A stretch of DNA of 64,000 nt from Bacteroidales bacterium (GTDB lineage: Bacteria; Bacteroidota; Bacteroidia; Bacteroidales; UBA932). The notes below the pieces were generated by a model, which did not search any database, was not told the origin of the DNA, and saw only the letters and a list, made by a program, of their open reading frames with translations. Location: assembly GCA_017555965.1 (NCBI GenBank), contig JAFZFH010000126.1, forward strand, positions 1-64,000. Reading direction: 5' to 3'. A program made the translations under genes and the position numbers. Shown in pieces: positions 42,736 through 52,230 of the stretch; within the stretch, counting starts at the first letter, position 1, and every line of letters begins with the position of its first letter.

Positions 42736-43152
42736 TCAGACGTCCATGCCGTTTCGAAGATTTTTGACAATGATCAGAAGCAGGGACTTCCAGTTATCGA
42801 GAGGTGTACCTGAATCAACGATACCTGCAAACAGGTTTGTGAACGTGTTAAGAAACAGCCTTTTCCTCAAGAAGTAAAGGACAGCGAAAGCGATGAGATA
42901 GACTCCTCCGACAATGAACGCAGCTCCACTCCAGCTTCCTATGGCATCTCCAATGAGAATTATGAAAGCCATGGCAAGAATGGCCAGCACTATCATAAGA
43001 AGAACTACTATCACCAGAATCGACAGTACTCTGCTGAATCCTATGGCAAGAGCAGAAACGATCTTCTTCTTGAATTCATCTGTCCTCAGCCCGAGGTATT
43101 CCACAAGAGCCGAAGACAGACTGTTCAACAGATTGCTTTTCTCTTCCATCAT
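42736..43152 (-). CDS. phage-holin-family (DUF1469-like) membrane protein
   Basis: The 138-residue protein has an amphipathic N-terminus and two long membrane helices (VLSILVIVVLLMIVLAILAM and AAFIVGGVYLIAFAVLYFL), matching the Holin-X/DUF1469 superfamily of small bacterial membrane proteins. Despite the name, nothing here suggests a prophage. It overlaps the YtxH gene by 4 bp (ATGA), so the two are translationally coupled. A role in envelope stress is typical for YtxH partners but unproven. Confidence 0.8.
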   Translation of the reverse strand: MMEEKSNLLNSLSSALVEYLGLRTDEFKKKIVSALAIGFSRVLSILVIVVLLMIVLAILAMAFIILIGDAIGSWSGAAFIVGGVYLIAFAVLYFLRKRLFLNTFTNLFAGIVDSGTPLDNWKSLLLIIVKNLRNGMDV

Positions 43153-43346
43153 TTCTCGCCTAAGGCAGTTTCGATGTCATCAAGACCTTCAGCAATCTTT
43201 TCCTTTGCCTTTCCAACAACGTCCGATGCTCCCTGCCTTATTCTGGCACGGGTATTCACACCGGAATCCGGTGCCAGGAAAAGCGCAGCTACAGCTCCTG
43301 CTGCCACTCCGGCAAAGAAGCACAATAATGAGTTTCCTGTATTCAT
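43149..43346 (-). CDS. YtxH domain protein
   Basis: The 65-residue protein has one N-terminal membrane helix (LLCFFAGVAAGAVAALFLAP) and the YtxH signature APDSG followed by R-rich helix ARIRQGASDVVGKAKEK. YtxH proteins are small general-stress membrane proteins. Its stop overlaps the start of the DUF1469-like gene. Confidence 0.85.
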   Translation of the reverse strand: MNTGNSLLCFFAGVAAGAVAALFLAPDSGVNTRARIRQGASDVVGKAKEKIAEGLDDIETALGEK

Positions 43347-43366
43347 AGTTTCCGTATCTAAAAATT

Positions 43367-43414
43367 AATGTTCGTTCATGCTGCCATAACGGGGAGGCAG
43401 CATGAACGAACATT
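43367..43414 (-). terminator. terminator of the SLC13 transporter gene, 19-bp perfect stem
   Basis: The arms 43367-43385 and 43396-43414 (inner GTTCATGCTGCC/GGCAGCATGAAC) are perfectly complementary with a ten-base loop. Read leftward it is followed by TTAATTTTTAG. Confidence 0.85.
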
Positions 43415-43457
43415 TCAGAAACTATACCACAGGCACGTATCTGTGCCGGATTATCTG

Positions 43458-45341
43458 TCAGAACGCAAAAATCATAGGAAGCACGAACACCATTACAATA
43501 CCCATAATGATCTGCAGGGGCAGACCGACCTTGATGAAGTCCATGAATGTGTACTGACCTGCCGGCAAGACAAGGGCATTAGGCGGTGTCGAGAAAGGTG
43601 ATGCAAAACACATCGAAGCAGCAACTGTCACAGCAAACAGGAACGGCAGAGGGCTGACTCCGATACCAAGTGCACACTGAAGGGCGATTGGAGCCATAAG
43701 CACTGCAGTAACCGTATTGCTTATGAAAATAGTCATGATCGATGTCGCGAAATATACTGCAGCCAAAGCAACGTATGGGCCGCTTGTTCCGAATGTCTTC
43801 ACGATGAAATCAGCAATCATTGTAGATGCACCTGTCTTTTCCAAAGCAGTAGACATCGGAAGCATCGCTGCGAAAAGAACGATTGTCTGCCAGTTGATGG
43901 TCTTGTAGGCAGCCTCGACACTTCTTACACAACCAGTAATCACCATCAGGACAGCAGCCACAAGAACAGCGGTTACAGGAGCCACCGGTATGGAATCCAC
44001 ACCCATCATGACCACCATTGCAACCATGATAAGAGCTGCGATAGGAGCCTTATAGTCGAGAGTAACCTTGGCCGCCTCCTGAAGAGGCTCTCCAAGAACC
44101 ACCCAGTTTGAAGATTCGTTTCTCAAACGTGCAATATCCTTCCATGTACCCTGGACGAGAAGTACATCTGAGCTATGTATCTTTTCTTCTCCAAGATCCT
44201 GAAGGAGATACTCCTTACCTCTTCTTATTCCGAGCACATTAAGGCTGAACTTGCTTCTGAAACCTGCTTCGAAGATCGTTCTGTTGATCATCGACGAAGA
44301 AGGCATGATAAGAATCTCAGCGATTCCGATATCGAAGAAATCGAGAGAAGTATTTGAAGAACTGCCTTCGATCTCATCTGTATGGATATCAAGAAGTCTC
44401 AAAGTAAAATCCTCAGCAAACTGCTGCACCTTATCCGCTTCGCCTGAAAGATAAAGGACGTCACCCTGCTGCATGACCAACGTAGGTGAAGCGAGCTGCT
44501 GGCTAACTGTCCTCACGAACTTGTTGTTACCTGCACTTCTTCTGAGCTCAAGGACGTTCAGTCCATACTTGCGATAAATGTCAAGTTCAAGAATCGACTT
44601 ACCGATGGCATCTGACGGTCCGTTGATATGGACTCTGAAAAGGTTATCTGCAAGTCCGTACTCCTTTACAAGTTCATTAAGGCTCTTGTTGTCAGACTTC
44701 TTGTCCTTATCCTTGGTCTTTGGAGTAAGGAAGATCTTTGTAAGAGGCATAAGCACCAGAATACCCACCACAAGAGTCACTACACCCACAGGAAGGAAAG
44801 TAAAGAAAGTGATGTCCTGCATTGTGGAAGCGACAAGTCCGTTTGCCTTTGCTGTAGACCAGATCTCCTGGATGATAAGGTTAGGAGGCGTACCGATAAG
44901 GGTCATCATTCCTCCCATGCTGCTCGCGAATGCGAGAGGCATAAGAAAACGACGAGGCGACGTTCCTGCATATGATGCCATACTTACAATGATAGGAAGC
45001 ATAAGGGCAACAGTACCGGTATTGCTGACAAAACCACCGATAAGGGCAGTCACAAGCATAACTGTAAGGAAAAGACGAGTCTCGCTGGTTCCGGCCAGTT
45101 TGGTCACCTGTCCACCGATCATCTTGGCAAGACCTGTCTGGAAGATTCCTCCACTGACAATGAAAAGACCGACCATCATTATCACAGTGGTGTTGGAGAA
45201 GCCGGCAAGGGCCTCTGCAGGGCCCAATATCTGGAAAAGAAGCAGGGCCAGAAGCGCACACAATGCGACAAGGTCAGATCTTACCTTTCCGCTGACGAAA
45301 AGAGCAGCGGAAATGAGCAATATTATAAGAGTTATTATCAT
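43458..45341 (-). CDS. SLC13-family permease with two TrkA-C domains
   Basis: The 627-residue protein has about six membrane helices at each end and two soluble TrkA-C (RCK_C) domains in the middle. The first begins FRVHINGPSDAIGKSILELD, the second EILIMPSSSMINRTIFEAGF. The membrane halves carry SLC13/DASS features such as GLFIVSGGIFQTGLAKMIGG and GTPPNLIIQEI. Members transport dicarboxylates or sulfate with sodium; the substrate cannot be inferred. It faces a MarR regulator gene across a 79-bp divergent spacer, so that regulator is a candidate controller. Confidence 0.88.
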   Translation of the reverse strand: MIITLIILLISAALFVSGKVRSDLVALCALLALLLFQILGPAEALAGFSNTTVIMMVGLFIVSGGIFQTGLAKMIGGQVTKLAGTSETRLFLTVMLVTALIGGFVSNTGTVALMLPIIVSMASYAGTSPRRFLMPLAFASSMGGMMTLIGTPPNLIIQEIWSTAKANGLVASTMQDITFFTFLPVGVVTLVVGILVLMPLTKIFLTPKTKDKDKKSDNKSLNELVKEYGLADNLFRVHINGPSDAIGKSILELDIYRKYGLNVLELRRSAGNNKFVRTVSQQLASPTLVMQQGDVLYLSGEADKVQQFAEDFTLRLLDIHTDEIEGSSSNTSLDFFDIGIAEILIMPSSSMINRTIFEAGFRSKFSLNVLGIRRGKEYLLQDLGEEKIHSSDVLLVQGTWKDIARLRNESSNWVVLGEPLQEAAKVTLDYKAPIAALIMVAMVVMMGVDSIPVAPVTAVLVAAVLMVITGCVRSVEAAYKTINWQTIVLFAAMLPMSTALEKTGASTMIADFIVKTFGTSGPYVALAAVYFATSIMTIFISNTVTAVLMAPIALQCALGIGVSPLPFLFAVTVAASMCFASPFSTPPNALVLPAGQYTFMDFIKVGLPLQIIMGIVMVFVLPMIFAF

Positions 45342-45390
45342 TTATCTGTATATTTTACCACAAAATAACTAACTATTCGTTCAGTTTGAT

Positions 45391-45398
45391 TAAATTTG
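45391..45398 (+). promoter_or_regulatory. -7 element (TAAATTTG) before the MarR gene
   Basis: TAAATTTG lies 22 bp before the ATG at 45421 in the 79-bp spacer shared with the divergent transporter gene. No operator palindrome is evident. Confidence 0.45.
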
Positions 45399-45420
45399 TA
45401 CGAAATTATACTATCTACCT

Positions 45421-45855
45421 ATGCTACTATCTAAAGAAATCGCAGTAGAACTGAATCTTACCGGCTGCAAGCTTAAGCAATTCATTGCCGCAAAACTACG
45501 ACAGATGGATGTCCCTCTTACTCCGGAGCAGTTCATGCTCATCGATCTCCTGTGGAACCAGGGAGAAATGACCCAACAGCAATTGGCGGACCAGTTGCAG
45601 AAGGACAAGAACTCGGTTACCAAACTTGTAGATGCAATTGAGCGCAAAGGTTTCGTAGTACGCCAGCAGAACCTTCAGGACCGCAGGTCAAATACTCTGG
45701 TTATTACAGAAAAGGCCAATCAGCTGAAGCCAGGGGCAAAACAGAAAGGCATCTCGATTCTGGACCAGATGCTTGAAGGCATCGGTGAAGAAGAGCTAAG
45801 GAACTTCCTGGCGACACTTCGCAAACTGAACGTCAATATGACACTATCTGAATAA
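45421..45855 (+). CDS. MarR family transcriptional regulator
   Basis: The 144-residue protein has a winged helix-turn-helix with LTPEQFMLIDLLWNQGEMTQ, QQLADQLQKDKNSVTKLVDA as the recognition helix and KGFVVRQQNLQDRRSNTLVI as the wing with the MarR DxR signature. The flanking helices would dimerise. MarR proteins are usually repressors that release DNA on ligand binding or thiol oxidation. Its target may be itself and the divergent SLC13 gene. It ends in a bidirectional terminator. Confidence 0.88.
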   Translation: MLLSKEIAVELNLTGCKLKQFIAAKLRQMDVPLTPEQFMLIDLLWNQGEMTQQQLADQLQKDKNSVTKLVDAIERKGFVVRQQNLQDRRSNTLVITEKANQLKPGAKQKGISILDQMLEGIGEEELRNFLATLRKLNVNMTLSE

Positions 45856-45860
45856 AAAAG

Positions 45861-45897
45861 AAGATTCAGGCGCCCGGAAGGACGCCTGATCTTTTTA
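45861..45897. terminator. bidirectional terminator between MarR and argS genes
   Basis: AAGATTCAGGCG pairs with CGCCTGATCTT (one bulged T), with a ten-base loop, an A-run upstream and a T-run downstream. Confidence 0.85.
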
Positions 45898-47688
45898 TTA
45901 CATTCTCTCAGGAAGTGTGATTCCGAGGATTGACATCGCCTTGCTGAGAACCTTTGCGATAGTCTCTACAAGTACGAGACGGTACTCGAGGAGTGCCTGA
46001 TTTTCTTCGCGAAGGATAGGAGTATCGTGATAGTACTGATTGAACTCCTTAGCAAGTTCGTAAGCGTAATTTGCAATCACAGCAGGTGAATGAGCCGCAC
46101 CAGCCTCTGCAACCTTTGCAGGGAAAGTGTTGAGTATCTTTATGATACGTACCTCCTTAGGAGTAAGCTCTGACTCGGGCTTGACAGCCGCTGCTGTATG
46201 TGCCACACCCTTCTCATCAGCCTTGCGGAGAATCGATTTGATTCGTGCGTGAGTATACTGGATGAAAGGACCTGTGTTTCCGTTGAAGTCGATAGACTCC
46301 TTAGGGTCGAACAGCATTGTCTTGCGAGGGTCAACCTTGAGGATGAAATACTTGAGCGCACCGAGGCTGATCATCTTGAAGAGAGCATCCTGCTCCTCAG
46401 CAGAAAGATTGTCGATCTTTCCGAGCTCGAGAGATGTCTCCTTTGCAGTATTGTACATAGCTGCAATAAGGTCGTCTGCATCAACCACTGTTCCCTCACG
46501 TGACTTCATCTTTCCTTCAGGAAGCTCCACCATACCGTATGAAAGGTGGTAGATATAGTCAGCCCAGCTGAAACCGAGCTTGCCAAGAATGAGCTTGAGA
46601 ACCTGGAAATGGTAGTTCTGCTCATTACCTACTACATAGATATGCTCATCGAGGCTGTACTCAGCGAAACGCTGCTCTGCTGTACCGAGGTCCTGAGTCA
46701 TATAAACCGAAGTACCGTCGCCACGAAGAAGAAGCTTTCTGTCAAGTCCGTCAGCAGTAAGGTCGCACCAAACTGATCCATCCTCCTGCTTCTCGAAGAT
46801 ACCTGCCTCAAGTCCCTTCTGAACGAGAGCCTTTCCGAAAAGATAAGTCTGTGACTCATAGTAAGTTCTGTCAAAGCTGATACCGAGATCTCCGTAAGTC
46901 TTGTCGAAGCCCTCATATACCCAGCCGTTCATTGTCTTCCAGAGTTCAACTACCTCAGCATCGCCGTTCTCCCACTTGAAGAGCATTTCCTGAGCAGCCT
47001 TGAGAGATGGTGCATTCTTTTCTGCATCCTCCTTGCTCATTCCGCCAGCCACGAGCTCGTCAACCTCCTTCTTGTAAAGGTTGTTGAATGCCACATAGTA
47101 GTCACCCACAAGGTGGTCACCCTTCTTTCCGCTTGATGCAGGAGTCTCGCCGTTACCGAGGACCTTCCACGCATACATTGACTTGCAGATGTGGATACCA
47201 CGGTCGTTCACGAGATTTACCTTCATCACATTATGACCGCACACCTCAAGAAGCTTTGCCACAGACCATCCGAGAAGATTGTTACGGATGTGTCCGAGGT
47301 GGAGAGGCTTGTTGGTATTTGGAGAAGAATACTCGACCATGATTGTTCTTCCTGTAGGAGCAAGCTGACCGAAATCCTCTGCAGTGGCGATCTCAGCAAA
47401 TACATTGTTCCAATATACCTCAGAGAAAGAGATATTGAGGAAGCCTTTTACTGTATTGTATCCTGCAACCTCAGCGACGTTGGTCTTGAGCCACTCGCCG
47501 ATGGCGTTACCTGTGTTCTCAGGACTTGTCTTGGATACCTTCAAAAGAGGGAATACAACAAGTGTGTAGTCACCCTCGAATTCCTTGCGTGTCACCTGCA
47601 CCTGGAGCTGAGCCTCAGGTACCTCAACGCCGTAAAGCGCCTGAATTGCTTCAGACGCTTTGGTTATGATGAATGTTTCTGGAGTCAT
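45898..47688 (-). CDS. argS: arginine--tRNA ligase
   Basis: The 596-residue protein has the N-terminal additional domain, VEYSSPNTNKPLHLGHIRNN (the HIGH motif), the GKMKSREGTVV loop that replaces KMSKS, and the DALR anticodon-binding end (LPERM terminus). It charges tRNA-Arg in the cytoplasm. Its ATG shares one base with the stop codon of the sigma factor gene. Length is normal. Confidence 0.97.
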   Translation of the reverse strand: MTPETFIITKASEAIQALYGVEVPEAQLQVQVTRKEFEGDYTLVVFPLLKVSKTSPENTGNAIGEWLKTNVAEVAGYNTVKGFLNISFSEVYWNNVFAEIATAEDFGQLAPTGRTIMVEYSSPNTNKPLHLGHIRNNLLGWSVAKLLEVCGHNVMKVNLVNDRGIHICKSMYAWKVLGNGETPASSGKKGDHLVGDYYVAFNNLYKKEVDELVAGGMSKEDAEKNAPSLKAAQEMLFKWENGDAEVVELWKTMNGWVYEGFDKTYGDLGISFDRTYYESQTYLFGKALVQKGLEAGIFEKQEDGSVWCDLTADGLDRKLLLRGDGTSVYMTQDLGTAEQRFAEYSLDEHIYVVGNEQNYHFQVLKLILGKLGFSWADYIYHLSYGMVELPEGKMKSREGTVVDADDLIAAMYNTAKETSLELGKIDNLSAEEQDALFKMISLGALKYFILKVDPRKTMLFDPKESIDFNGNTGPFIQYTHARIKSILRKADEKGVAHTAAAVKPESELTPKEVRIIKILNTFPAKVAEAGAAHSPAVIANYAYELAKEFNQYYHDTPILREENQALLEYRLVLVETIAKVLSKAMSILGITLPERM

Positions 47689-48548
47689 TATCCTAAATAG
47701 CTTTTCAAAAGTTTGCTTCTTGAATTATTCTTGAGCTTGCGGATCGCCTTCTCCTTGATCTGGCGCACACGCTCTCTTGTAAGTCCGAATCTCTCACCGA
47801 TCTCCTCAAGAGTCATTTCCTGACATCCGATTCCGAAGAAAGACTTGATGATTTCTCTCTCACGTGTAGCCAAAGTTGAAAGAGCTCTTTCGATCTCCTT
47901 GTTGAGTGACTCATTTACGAGACCACGGTCTGCACTAGGAGAATCATTGTTCACAAGCACATCAAGAAGGCTGTTGTCCTCACCCTCTACGAACGGTGCA
48001 TCCACTGACACGTGGCGGCCTGAAACTCGAAGTGTATCCGCGATCTTGTCCTTAGGTACATCGATCATTTCAGAAAGCTCCTCGCTTGAAGGCATACGCT
48101 CGTTCTCCTGCTCGAATTTCTGAAGCGCCTTGTTGATCTTATTGAGTGATCCCACCTGATTGAGAGGAAGTCTCACGATTCTTGACTGCTCTGCAAGAGC
48201 CTGAAGAATCGACTGACGGATCCACCATACGGCATATGAGATGAACTTGAAACCTCTTGTCTCATCGAATTTCTCAGCAGCCTTGATAAGTCCGAGGTTA
48301 CCCTCGTTGATGAGGTCCGGAAGGCTGAGGCCCTGATTCTGGTACTGTTTCGCAACAGAGACCACGAATCGGAGGTTTGCTCTTGTCAACTTCTCGAGAG
48401 CGGCCTGATCTCCCTTGCGGATCCTCTGGGCGAGCTCTACCTCTTCCTCGACTGTGATAAGTTCCTCCCTACCGATCTCCTGAAGATACTTGTCAAGAGA
48501 TGCACTCTCACGGTTGGTAATCGATTTAGTAATCTTTAACTGTCTCAT
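47688..48548 (-). CDS. rpoD: primary sigma factor RpoD/SigA, short Bacteroidota form
   Basis: The 286-residue protein starts [20 protein letters not shown] and goes directly into region 1.2 ([20 protein letters not shown]), with regions 2 ([40 protein letters not shown]), 3 and 4 (GQ- to [17 protein letters not shown]). Region 1.1 is absent, as in the primary sigma factor of Bacteroides, which recognises TTTG and TAnnTTTG. That matches the promoters found across this window. It lies 28 bp after the DegQ-like gene and overlaps argS by one base, so all three are one operon. Confidence 0.95.
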   Translation of the reverse strand: MRQLKITKSITNRESASLDKYLQEIGREELITVEEEVELAQRIRKGDQAALEKLTRANLRFVVSVAKQYQNQGLSLPDLINEGNLGLIKAAEKFDETRGFKFISYAVWWIRQSILQALAEQSRIVRLPLNQVGSLNKINKALQKFEQENERMPSSEELSEMIDVPKDKIADTLRVSGRHVSVDAPFVEGEDNSLLDVLVNNDSPSADRGLVNESLNKEIERALSTLATREREIIKSFFGIGCQEMTLEEIGERFGLTRERVRQIKEKAIRKLKNNSRSKLLKSYLG

Positions 48549-48576
48549 TCCAAATATATAAGTTAATTTCTTCTTC

Positions 48577-50016
48577 CTAGATTCCGAAGCCGAAATAACC
48601 TGTTCTACCGGAAGGAGTCACACCTTCAATAAATACTGTTCTCTTCGACTTCTTGACTATGTCTATCACGTCCTGAGGAGTCTTTACCGGATGGTCATTC
48701 ACATACAGGATGATGAATCCTTCCGAAGCTCCCGCCTCCATGAGTTTGCCAGGTCCCAATTCCACAATCTCGACTCCGCTCCTAAGTCTGAACTTTTCGA
48801 GAGTCTCGGCATCTGCCTCCTTGATTGATGAGCCATAAAAAGCAACAGCACCGTCCTCGGCTACAGTTCCGTTTTCCTGTGACGAACCCTTGAAGGTAAC
48901 CTCAATGTTCTTCTCCTTTCCATCCCTCAGAATCATAACCACAGCCTTATCTCCAGGAGAATATGTGCTGACTGCCTCCTGTACTGAAGAAGGGGTATTT
49001 ACCTTAAAGGAATCTATTGCCAGAAGGATGTCTCCGGACACTATGCCAGCCTCATCTGCGGCACTGCTTTTTGAAACCTCGTTAATATATACGCCGTTTC
49101 TTGAAGAAAGTTTCAATTCATCAGCAATTTTATCGTCGATTGCCTGCATTGTGATTCCGAGGACTGCTCTCTTCACGCTTCCGAAGTCCATGAGGTCATA
49201 AGCGATCTTTTTGACGATGTTGACAGGTACCGCAAATGAATATCCGGAATAAGATCCTGTCTGTGAATAGATTGCTGTATTGATTCCTACGAGGTTGCCG
49301 GCCTTGTCGACCAACGCGCCACCGCTGTTTCCGGGATTTACGGCAGCATCTGTCTGAATGAATGATTCCACCTTGAATTCACCGGTATAATTCGGCATAG
49401 TACGTCCCTTCGCACTTACGATACCGGCAGTGATGGTCGAACGGAGGTCGTATGGTGATCCGATCGCGATCACCCACTCTCCAAGACGGAGATTATCAGA
49501 ATTTCCAAAAGGAATCGTTGGTAGACCTTTCGCATCGACCTTCAGAAGGGCAATATCTGTCGCCGGGTCTGTTCCGACGAGAGTCGCAGGATAGGTCTGA
49601 TTATTGTTCAATGTCACCTCGATCTTTGTCGCATCTTCGATGACATGGTTGTTTGTCACGATATATCCGTCTTCACGGATGATGACTCCGGATCCGCTTC
49701 CAACCTTCTCCCTCTGCTGAGGTGCACCACCTCCTTGAGGGAAACCGAAGAAATAGTCAAAGAATGAATTTGGCGCCTGCTGCATTGTCTGAGTCGATGT
49801 GACCTTGACATAAACTACTGCGTCAACTGCAGATTCGGCCGCATAGGTAAAGTCCGGCCAGTTGTCCTGCATCAGATTTACTGTACGGAACATGGATGCT
49901 CCTGTACCTTCTCCGACAACTGAAACATTGTCAGGTGTCATGGTATTGACAACGACATAAGCGGTCAAGCCTCCTGCAATAGCGGAAAGCAAAGTGATCA
50001 AAATGCCTCTTTTCAT
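48577..50016 (-). CDS. DegP/DegQ-like periplasmic serine protease
   Basis: The 479-residue protein has an N-terminal membrane anchor or signal ([19 protein letters not shown]), a trypsin-like domain with the triad H124 (TNNHVIED), D154 (ATDIALLKV) and S231 (NPGNSGGAL), and two PDZ domains. These begin near [20 protein letters not shown] and [16 protein letters not shown]. All catalytic residues are present. HtrA proteins degrade or refold damaged envelope proteins. It lies directly upstream of the primary sigma factor gene in the same operon. Confidence 0.93.
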   Translation of the reverse strand: MKRGILITLLSAIAGGLTAYVVVNTMTPDNVSVVGEGTGASMFRTVNLMQDNWPDFTYAAESAVDAVVYVKVTSTQTMQQAPNSFFDYFFGFPQGGGAPQQREKVGSGSGVIIREDGYIVTNNHVIEDATKIEVTLNNNQTYPATLVGTDPATDIALLKVDAKGLPTIPFGNSDNLRLGEWVIAIGSPYDLRSTITAGIVSAKGRTMPNYTGEFKVESFIQTDAAVNPGNSGGALVDKAGNLVGINTAIYSQTGSYSGYSFAVPVNIVKKIAYDLMDFGSVKRAVLGITMQAIDDKIADELKLSSRNGVYINEVSKSSAADEAGIVSGDILLAIDSFKVNTPSSVQEAVSTYSPGDKAVVMILRDGKEKNIEVTFKGSSQENGTVAEDGAVAFYGSSIKEADAETLEKFRLRSGVEIVELGPGKLMEAGASEGFIILYVNDHPVKTPQDVIDIVKKSKRTVFIEGVTPSGRTGYFGFGI

Positions 50017-50111
50017 AAATATTCCGTTAATTTGTTTGATACTTCAGATGTTTTTAATGAATCGTGGAACTTTTTTCAAAAAATATGCCACGCCCATTGG
50101 AAATAAATGCT

Positions 50112-50119
50112 TATATTTG
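50112..50119 (+). promoter_or_regulatory. -7 element (TATATTTG) of the dnaN operon
   Basis: TATATTTG lies 63 bp before the dnaN ATG. The leader then contains a small hairpin, TGCGG with CCGCA around 50131-50147. No TTG is at the usual -33 spacing and no DnaA-box cluster is visible nearby. Confidence 0.5.
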
Positions 50120-50182
50120 TTGAGTTAATATGCGGTATTATGTCCGCATTAAAAAACGATAAATATTAAAAACGACATAATT

Positions 50183-51304
50183 ATGAAGGTAATCATTTCA
50201 AGTTCAGAACTTCTCAGAGCCGTTATGGCTGTTGCTAAGGCAATTCCGGCAAAGTCACCGCTCCCGATTCTTGAGAATTTCCTTTTCGATCTCAAGGGTA
50301 ATGTACTGGAAATAACAGCTTCTGATTCAGAACTCACGCTCAAGACTCAGGTAGAGGTCGAGAACACTTCGGAAGAAGGAAGAATTGCAGTGCCGGCAAA
50401 GCACATGATGGATCTCCTCAAGGAGCTTCCTGACCAGCCGCTCACAATCAGCACTACAACTGACAGCTCATTCGTATGCAGCTGGGCAAGCGGAGAGTCG
50501 ACTCTCCCTTACTTCCCAGCAGAGGACTATCCTGAGATCACAGGTACAGACGAGACTGCAGTAACTCTCCAGTTCCCCGCACAGAGCCTCGTAGATGGTA
50601 TCGCAAGCACCATCTATGCTACAGCAGACGATGAGATCCGTCCTGCAATGAACGGTATCCTCTTCGACATCGACACAAACACGACTACACTCGTAGCATC
50701 TGACTCACATAAGCTCATCTGCTATACAACAGACGATGTGAACGCTTCAGAGAAGGCGTCATTCATCCTTCACAAGAAGCCGGCTGCCATCCTCAAGGCA
50801 ATCATCGGCAAGGATGCGGAGACAGTTGAGATCTCATTCGATTCAAAGAACGCTACATTCAAGTTCGGTCAGACAATGGTAATCTGCCGTCTTGTTGTAG
50901 GAAAATACCCTAAATACCGCGACGTAATCCCACAGAACAACTCAAACATCCTGAGAATCAACAGGGTACAGCTCCTCAACACAGTGAAGCGAGTATCTGT
51001 ATGTTCAAACAAGGCATCGAACCACATCAAGTTCGACCTCAAGAACAGTTCACTCATGATCTCTGCTCAGGACCTCGGATTCTCTATCGCAGCGCATGAG
51101 ACAATGCAGTGCCAGTACGACGGAGACGATCTGACAATCGGATTCAAGTCACCGTTCATCATTGAAATCCTTTCTAACATGAACTGCGGAGAGGTAGTGA
51201 TGAAGTTCCTCGACAGCAAGAGAGCAGCTCTGGTTGTTCCTGCTGAAGATGAGGCAGAGAGCGAGAAGATCTGCGGTATCATCATGCCAATCATGATCAG
51301 CTAG
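50183..51304 (+). CDS. dnaN: DNA polymerase III beta subunit (sliding clamp)
   Basis: The 373-residue protein has the three-fold clamp pattern: MKVIISSSELLRAVMAVAKA, IPAKSPLPILENFLFDL, LVASDSHKLICY at the end of domain II and a C-terminal IIMPIMIS. Two subunits close around DNA and tether polymerase. dnaN here is not beside dnaA or an origin-like region. It is followed by a 3'-5' exonuclease gene after 2 bp. Confidence 0.97.
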   Translation: MKVIISSSELLRAVMAVAKAIPAKSPLPILENFLFDLKGNVLEITASDSELTLKTQVEVENTSEEGRIAVPAKHMMDLLKELPDQPLTISTTTDSSFVCSWASGESTLPYFPAEDYPEITGTDETAVTLQFPAQSLVDGIASTIYATADDEIRPAMNGILFDIDTNTTTLVASDSHKLICYTTDDVNASEKASFILHKKPAAILKAIIGKDAETVEISFDSKNATFKFGQTMVICRLVVGKYPKYRDVIPQNNSNILRINRVQLLNTVKRVSVCSNKASNHIKFDLKNSSLMISAQDLGFSIAAHETMQCQYDGDDLTIGFKSPFIIEILSNMNCGEVVMKFLDSKRAALVVPAEDEAESEKICGIIMPIMIS

Positions 51305-51306
51305 TT

Positions 51307-52227
51307 ATGGAACTGAATCTCGAAAAACCATTATTGTTTTTTGACATAGAAAGCACAGGGCTCAATATCGCGTCAGACTCGATCATTGAGCTCTGCTTCG
51401 TCAAGATATTCCCTGGAGGAGAACAAAGGGTGAAGACATGGCGCGTGAAGCCATGGGACTATGAGCATGGATGCCAGAGATCTATCAACCCGTCCGCACA
51501 GGCGGTTCATGGAATCTCTGCTGAAGACCTCGCAGACTGCCCGACATTCTGCGACATCGCTGATGAAGTCGTAGAATGGATTGCAGACAGCGACCTTGCC
51601 GGCTTCAATTCAGCTAAGTTCGATCTTCCTATGCTTGCGGAAGAGATCGAGCGAGTGCGCAGATGGAAGCAGAAGGAGCTCCCTGTCAACCTTCATGAGA
51701 TGAAGATGGTGGATGTACTGAATATCTTCCATGCGATGGAGCCACGTACCCTCAAGGCAGCCTACATGTTCTACTGCGGCCGCGACCTCGAGAACGCACA
51801 TGCGGCTGAGGCCGACACCCTTGCGACATATGAAGTGCTCAAGGGACAGCTTGACAGATACGCTGGAGACCCTCGCATCGAAAACAATGTAGACAAGCTC
51901 GCAAAATTCTCTACAAAGCAGAGAACTGTTGACTATGCAGGAAGACTCATACTCAACGACAAGGACGAGCCTGTCGTAAGTTTCGGAAAGCATAAGGGCA
52001 AGACAGCCCGTGAGGTCTATTTCAGCGAACCTTCATACTTCGCATGGATCGACAACGGAGATTTCACCCTTGACACAAAGCGCCAGTTCGCTCTCCTCAA
52101 GGCTCAGTATGATGCTGAAAGAAAGGCTGCCGCTCAGGAATTCAAGCCAACGACTAAAGTTCCTAAGACAAAGGGATATACTCCGTTCGAGAGCCTGGGA
52201 GACCTTTTTTCACAGGATAAGGATTAA
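51307..52227 (+). CDS. 3'-5' exonuclease (DEDDh) with C-terminal DUF3820
   Basis: The 306-residue protein starts with FFDIESTGLNIASDSIIELC (Exo I, DxE), NSAKFDLPMLAEEIE (Exo II) and HAAEADTLATYEVLKGQLD (Exo III, HxAxxD), a complete DEDDh active site as in DnaQ-type proofreading exonucleases. The C-terminal 90 residues (VVSFGKHKGKTAREVY) fit DUF3820, found on other Bacteroidota exonucleases. Its position 2 bp after dnaN suggests a role in replication or repair at the clamp. It may be a polymerase proofreading subunit, but that is inference. Confidence 0.9.
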   Translation: MELNLEKPLLFFDIESTGLNIASDSIIELCFVKIFPGGEQRVKTWRVKPWDYEHGCQRSINPSAQAVHGISAEDLADCPTFCDIADEVVEWIADSDLAGFNSAKFDLPMLAEEIERVRRWKQKELPVNLHEMKMVDVLNIFHAMEPRTLKAAYMFYCGRDLENAHAAEADTLATYEVLKGQLDRYAGDPRIENNVDKLAKFSTKQRTVDYAGRLILNDKDEPVVSFGKHKGKTAREVYFSEPSYFAWIDNGDFTLDTKRQFALLKAQYDAERKAAAQEFKPTTKVPKTKGYTPFESLGDLFSQDKD

Positions 52228-52230
52228 GAC

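Noticed and set aside
42736-43346. Prophage remnant suggested by the phage holin family name
   Set aside because: The family is widespread in non-phage genomes, and no integrase, capsid or lysis genes are nearby.
50017-50182. Replication origin near dnaN
   Set aside because: No DnaA-box cluster, no dnaA gene and no AT-rich unwinding element beyond an ordinary promoter.
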